From NCBI GenBank assembly GCA_028095005.1, contig JAMFTS010000055.1, positions 1-64,000 on the forward strand: a DNA stretch of 64,000 nt, written 5' to 3'. Shown here piece by piece: positions 59,284 through 64,000 of this stretch. This stretch comes from Rhynchospora pubera (Eukaryota > Streptophyta > Magnoliopsida > Poales > Cyperaceae). Every line of letters begins with the position of its first letter. Position 1 is the stretch's first letter. The notes beneath the pieces were generated by a model. That model was not told the origin of the DNA. It did no database searches and saw only the letters and a program-made list of their open reading frames with translations. The translations under genes were made by a program, and so were the position numbers.

Positions 59284-60567
59284 TTAGTACACACGTCCTT
59301 TTACGACATCAATGCTCATCTCGCTAGGATCCGTTGCCTGTAACTCAACTTGGATACCATCAAGTTCCCTCCGGAATCGGTCCTTGGAGCTCGCATAAAC
59401 CATCTTGCTCCTTATCTTTGCTGTGTCGGGAGACCTAAAATATCAAAGTGGAGATATAATTTCACAATGACTTAAAATATCCTGCTAAAGCTGGTTACGA
59501 AACGAACCTTGTAAAGATTAAAAGAAAATCTAGCTAGCTTAAGACTTTAAGAGAATCTGTAAAAAGAAAAGGAAGATCTTGAGTTTCCTTTTTATTTAAA
59601 TGTACCAAGAGATGAAAAAGATCTTGCTCTTCTGGCAGTTATCAGTTGATACGAAGTCAAAGTCGTACACGGCATAACGGCATTCATCAGCTGGCAGACT
59701 TGCAGCGAAGTCATCATAATTCTCCTCTGGCTGACCTAGCTTCTCCACAACCACCTGTAATCAAACTCCTCGATCATCAGACCATTATGTCATTATTACC
59801 AACATCTTCATGAAAAATATATTTTTGAAAAGGAATGGTGTATGTATAGCATACCTGCATATCTGCAATTTTAAAGATGATATATCGGAAGCTCCGCTTG
59901 GACTTAAGATCAACGAATTTGATCTTACAATCATCATGCACTGCTAGTCCTGACGCTGAATTTGCCTTTTTTTCAAAAAATAAAAATAATAATCAGTTAA
60001 AGGTCAAGAAACATTTGTTATGTGTGTAAAATTAAATAAAGCAACTCATAATGAAGGCCTAGGGATATAATCCATTTCCTTTACATATTTCAATCATAAG
60101 TGTTATCTTATATATAGTTAAAAAAAAACTAGACTTCAATATTATATATGACTTATTTAGTACAGAAATCGCCACAAACATGTAAAAAATTATAAGGCGA
60201 TATGATCACTTCTTCAACATGAGAGTTTTCGTAGAGTTTGTTAGAACTTGTAAAAAGTCTAAATTTTATGGACACGAAGCCTTCTTCATCGTTGTAGCAA
60301 CATGACGCATGATTAAAATGAAAGAATCCTTATAGTATCTGTACTAATTAAATTATTAACTTTATACATGCATTTAACTATACGAGGCTCAAGAGATACA
60401 GGATTCCAATATAATTAGAACATATTGTTCAATATTAACTGAGAAACTGGATCATGCATTAGAAGTATATGAATGAAAATATGATCATTTTTTTAGAGTA
60501 TTTCTATGTCTTTAATCCATAGAATGAAAATCAGGAAATAGAAAGAGAATGAGGCAAGACTTACCAT
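59284..60567 (-). CDS. ADF: Actin-depolymerizing factor (ADF/cofilin)
   Basis: Binds and severs filamentous actin and speeds monomer turnover. Four exons: 60567-60565 (only the ATG), 59965-59855, 59754-59606, 59434-59284, giving 137 residues. The start-codon-only first exon is typical of plant ADF genes. Seen: N-terminal ANSASGLAVHDDCKIKF with a Ser at position 6 as the conserved phosphoregulation site, the LPADECRYAVYDFDF core, the actin-binding long helix SPDTAKIRSKMVYASSKDRF, and a C-terminal DGIQVELQATDPSEM. The end DVVKGRVY is short. Likely functional. Confidence 0.95.
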
Positions 60568-61271
60568 AATTCCTTCAATACACTTCTGATACAATAGAAG
60601 ACGATGAATTGAACCTCTCCAAAAGGCGACTTCCTTTGGAGAGAAAGAGAAATAGAAAGGGATAGAGAATGAAGAGAGAGAGAAAGGGGAGTTTTCACTT
60701 TTCAACAAGGAGAAAAATAGAAAGAAAATTGTTAGAGGAGAATTAATGGAGAGCAAATCACTTGCATGGTCCCACGTCCCAACACACTGTGTTTGACCAA
60801 GTGCTCTCTAGTTTCGAGCCACTGGAAACATCCAGTGAACAAAAATAAATTTTCTCCCATCTAGTTTCTCAAAAGTATTATTGTCCATCATAAAAATTAA
60901 GTATTATTGTCCCTAAATTGTGGGTAATTTAAGGAGTGGAACTTCCTTTTACTAGACCTTGCGCGTTATCTTTTTCTATTTTTAAAATATACGTAAAATT
61001 TGTTTTGCCATACAATAATTCAACACAATTTTTGTTTGTAACTTGAATATTATACATATATATTCTATTTTAGACGGTTAAGAAGAGTAGGACATGCACT
61101 GCACCATGCGCCACGGCTTATAGACAACGCGCATACAGCTGTATAAATGTTAATCATCTCCAAAGTTTCTCAGATCAATTGGTTTATAGTGGGTTTTTAA
61201 AGCCACTTTATCCGTTATATGCTTGACATATTGTTCTTGTTTGTAACTAGAATTTTTTTTTTTTATCTGTC
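60568..61271. other. ADF upstream region
   Basis: GA/CT-rich leader (GAGAGAGAAAGGGGAG near 60673) then AT-rich sequence. No clear TATA box was assigned. Confidence 0.4.
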
Positions 61272-61523
61272 ACTGCCTACGACAAGAGTTAAGACCTTAC
61301 GGTTATAGAAATATATATAGCGTTTATTATTTCAAAAGATTATTTGATAATTATTTGTCCTTGCAAATTTTAATGATCATAGATATGAACTTTTTATACT
61401 GCCTACGACAAGAGTTAAGACCTTACGGTTATAGAAATATATATAGCGTTTATTATTTCAAAAGATTATTTGATAATTATTTGTCCTTGCAAATTTTAAT
61501 GATCATAGATATGAACTTTTTAT
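61272..61523. repeat. Tandem duplication, 126-bp unit
   Basis: Units 61272-61397 and 61398-61523 read as identical over the stretches compared (ACTGCCTACGACAAGAGTTA ... GATATGAACTTTTTAT). A duplication with no visible divergence must be recent or an assembly artefact. Confidence 0.9.
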
Positions 61524-62524
61524 AGTGCAAATGCATCCGTATAAATAAAATTGATATATATATTTTATCGTTCACTAAGCGATTCAAAATTTTGAAGTGT
61601 TTTAAAATTTTAATGGCTCTGTAACTTATTACCAAATGATACTAAATTATCTGAAATTTTTAAAGTATTCGTTCGACAAAGTCTTGGTCCACGATAATGG
61701 TTTCAGTCTCCTTTTATATCACCAACAACTGTATAGGTGGAAGAAATTGCTACATTGTCAGATTTTTATTTTTATATAAAGAATTGAGGATCGACCCTTC
61801 TTTAATTACAACAAATTTTAAATTGGAGTTGACAGGTTCCAAAAGATGATATACATATATGTAGCTTAAGTGATATATTAATATGTACCAAATTCTTAGC
61901 CCTCAAGCACCCTGCAATTATTTTTAGCAACTTTTCTCTGGATAGGAAAATACAAATTGTATTGCTTCCAAAAAAAAGGAAAATACAAATTGCATATGTT
62001 ACAATAGTGTGCATTTTCTAATTAGTAAGTGCAAAAGGGACAATAACCAGGTTTGTATTCTGAAAACTTTGAGAAACTAGTTCATAGTTTAGATGGAAAT
62101 TTAAAGTTCAATGTATTGGATATTTAGATGGAAATAATTCGTCCAGTGCGCTTGTTCATAATTTTGATGTTCAACACATGATTTTCATATTGAAATTAAA
62201 CAAAGAAAAACTGAATTTTTCAAATTTTTTCTTTCGATGATATTTTTCAAAATCTGAAGAAAAAGTATAAATATATAGTATGGACCAAAAATCTGTTTAT
62301 CACGAGTCCAAACGAACCCATGTCAGTCTTAAAGTCTAAACCAAAATACTGTAGTATAAATAGATTCAATTAGTGGACTATTTTGGGTCGGGCCTCCCAT
62401 GTAATCACAATTATAAAGGGTTTTTTTTTTTTTTTTGTGGAAGAAAGCAAGCGGAAGCGGCCAAGCCCCCAAACTTTTCATTGCAAATTTGCAATAAAAG
62501 TAGTTACAAAGTTTTGAAACTAGG
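61524..62524. other. AT-rich intergenic DNA
   Basis: No gene or repeat recognised. Confidence 0.5.
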
Positions 62525-62752
62525 CTTTGCTCCAGAATTCTTAAAAAGAGAAAAAAGAAAGGGACTGAAGAGGAAAGAAGGCAATGGAAGTTTAGAGGAA
62601 TGAAGTTACATGCTCCATTTCAAAAAATTCATATTAAGACTTTGCTCCAGAATTCTTAAAAAAAGAGAAAAAAAAGGGACGGAAGAGGAAAGAAGGCAAT
62701 GGAAGTTTAGAGGAATGAAGTTACATACTCCATTTCAAAAAATTCATACTAA
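62525..62752. repeat. Tandem duplication, about 115-bp unit
   Basis: CTTTGCTCCAGAATTCTTAA begins units at 62525 and 62640; both contain GGCAATGGAAGTTTAGAGGA and end TTCATAYTAAG. The second unit is closed by the MITE at 62753. A few substitutions and A-run differences separate the copies. Confidence 0.85.
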
Positions 62753-62983
62753 GGGTGTGTTTGGATGCAACGGAATAAGCCGGGAATAGAGAATAGGAAT
62801 AAAAAATTTCGGTTTGCGCGCTTATCCTTATTCCTTATTCTTATACCATGATTTTGTTAGTATAGGAATAATGGCTCTTATTCCTTATTCTTGTGTTGTT
62901 TGGGTTGCACAAGAATAAGAATAAGCACGCAAACCGAAATTCCTTATTCTTATTCCCTATTCTCTACCCATCCAAACACACCC
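62753..62983. mobile_element. PIF/Harbinger-like MITE with TAA duplication
   Basis: 231 bp with 15-bp terminal inverted repeats GGGTGTGTTTGGATG/CATCCAAACACACCC. TAA on both sides (62750-62752, 62984-62986) fits the 3-bp TSD of Tourist-type MITEs. The interior also folds back (GAATAAGAATAAGCACGC against GCGCGCTTATCCTTATTC). Confidence 0.88.
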
Positions 62984-63000
62984 TAAAAGTTATTGTCAAT

Positions 63001-63909
63001 TACCTTATTGCTAATACAGAGAATGACAATTTAGACCTTTAGTTTTCAATAAAGAATAGAGGTGGGGTATGATATCAGCGGCTCATACAAGAAGGATATT
63101 ATTGTCATAGAGATCTAATTTCTAAGAAAACTCAAGTACACCCCGATTTTGGGGTTTACTCATTTTCTTCCCAAACCACTTCTGAGAATCTTTCGTTCCC
63201 TTCCGTTTCCTCCATGTCACCTACTGGCAGCAATTGGAGCAAGGCATTGAGGCTACTCTTCCTTTCCTTTTCTTCGATTCTCCCTTTCTGGAGAAGTTAC
63301 TGTGAGTTACCTTATTGCTAATACAGAGAATGACAATTTAGACCTTTAGTTTTCAATAAAGAATAGAGGTGGGGTATGATGTCAGCGGCTCATACAAGAA
63401 GGATATTATTGTCATAGAGATCTAATTTCTAAGAAAACTCAAGTACATTCCGATTTTGGGATTTACTCATTTTCTTCCCAAATCACTTTCTGAGAATCTT
63501 TCGTTCCCTTCCGTTTCCTCCGTGTCACCTACTGGCAGCAATTGGAGCAAGGTATTGAGGCTACTCTTCCTTCCCTTTTCTTCGATTCTCCCTTTCTGGA
63601 GAAGTTACTGTGAGTTACCTTATTTCTAATACAGAGAATGACAATTTAGACCTTTAGTTTTTAATAAAGAATAGAGGTGGGGTATGATGTCAGCGGCTCA
63701 TACAAGAAGGATATTATTGTCATAGAGATCTAATTTTTAAGGAAACTCAAGTACACCCTGATTTTGGGATTTACTCATTTTCTTCCTAAATCACTTTCTA
63801 AGAATCTTTCGTTCCCTTCCGTTTCCTCCGTGTCACATACTGGCAGCAATTGGAGCAAGGTATTGAGGCTACTCTTCCTTCCTTTTTTTTCGATTCTCCA
63901 TTTCTGGAG
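63001..63909. repeat. Three-copy tandem array, about 307-bp unit
   Basis: Units start TACCTTATTG/TTTCTAATACAGAG at 63001, 63308 and 63616. Each contains AGAGGTGGGGTATGATRTCAG, CATTTTCTTCCYAAAYCACTT and GGCAGCAATTGGAGCAAGG. Only unit 1 has an ATG (63212) opening a short signal-peptide-like frame; the others have GTG there. The units are more GC-rich than the flanks. They could be multiplied 5' ends of a gene lying beyond the window. Confidence 0.9.
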
Positions 63910-64000
63910 CACAGCCTAAAGGAAAAAAGTTTAGAGAATGAACCGTAAAAAGAAAAACAAGAGTAAACTTTACTGTATGAAAAGCTAAATAAAGAAGAAA

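Noticed and set aside
1..64000. CRISPR arrays, bacterial operons or ribosomal RNA genes
   Set aside because: None seen. The tandem repeats present have no spacer pattern, and the genome is clearly plant nuclear.

Overview
The window is nuclear DNA of a flowering plant. The genes are intron-rich with GT-AG splice sites and encode plant families (beta-expansin, WAT1-type transporter, organellar AsnRS, beta-ureidopropionase, APT, SKA1, ATG8, an RGF/GOLVEN-like peptide, ADF). There is a nuclear tRNA-Gly(GCC) and many plant SINEs and MITEs. Intergenic DNA is AT-rich. I cannot fix the species or decide between monocot and dicot.

Layout, left to right: a tRNA-derived SINE (1386-1528); a beta-expansin gene on minus (2142-3914); a decayed WAT1/MtN21 transporter pseudogene on plus (5478-7315); a complete 15-exon organellar asparaginyl-tRNA synthetase on minus (7870-12359) with a SINE in one intron; a 7.75-kb composite element (12570-20320); a TA microsatellite with a fold-back MITE; poorly resolved coding-like pieces on minus (21442-24564); beta-ureidopropionase PYD3 on plus (27444-32657); tRNA-Gly (33353-33423); repeat-rich intergenic DNA with hAT-like, Helitron-like and 'TTTGGAT'-type MITE sequences; an APT gene on plus (44682-46320); SKA1 on minus (46925-49753); ATG8 on plus (53223-54575); an inverted SINE pair and a second hAT-like MITE; a secreted RGF/GOLVEN-like peptide gene on plus (57040-58473); ADF on minus (59284-60567); then tandem duplications up to the right edge. 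All exon models were read from reading frame and splice signals and each closes in frame; none has transcript support here.

The most unusual part is 12570-20320. A nearly complete plant pararetrovirus (Caulimoviridae, badnavirus/tungrovirus-like) lies there with three uninterrupted ORFs: a small coiled-coil protein, an 1800-codon polyprotein (zinc finger, aspartic protease, reverse transcriptase, RNase H), and a downstream 142-codon ORF just behind a strong splice acceptor. TATA box, poly(A) signal and tRNA-Met primer site follow in the expected order. The unit is bounded by a perfect 46-bp inverted repeat. Each copy of it looks like a Helitron 3' end (GC-rich hairpin, then CTAG followed by T), so two outward-facing Helitron-type ends enclose the viral sequence. 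The left one is about 210 bp from the start codon of the AsnRS gene.

The cellular genes are unrelated housekeeping or signalling genes (organellar translation, pyrimidine catabolism, adenine salvage, kinetochore, autophagy, actin turnover, peptide signalling, cell wall) and show no common pathway.
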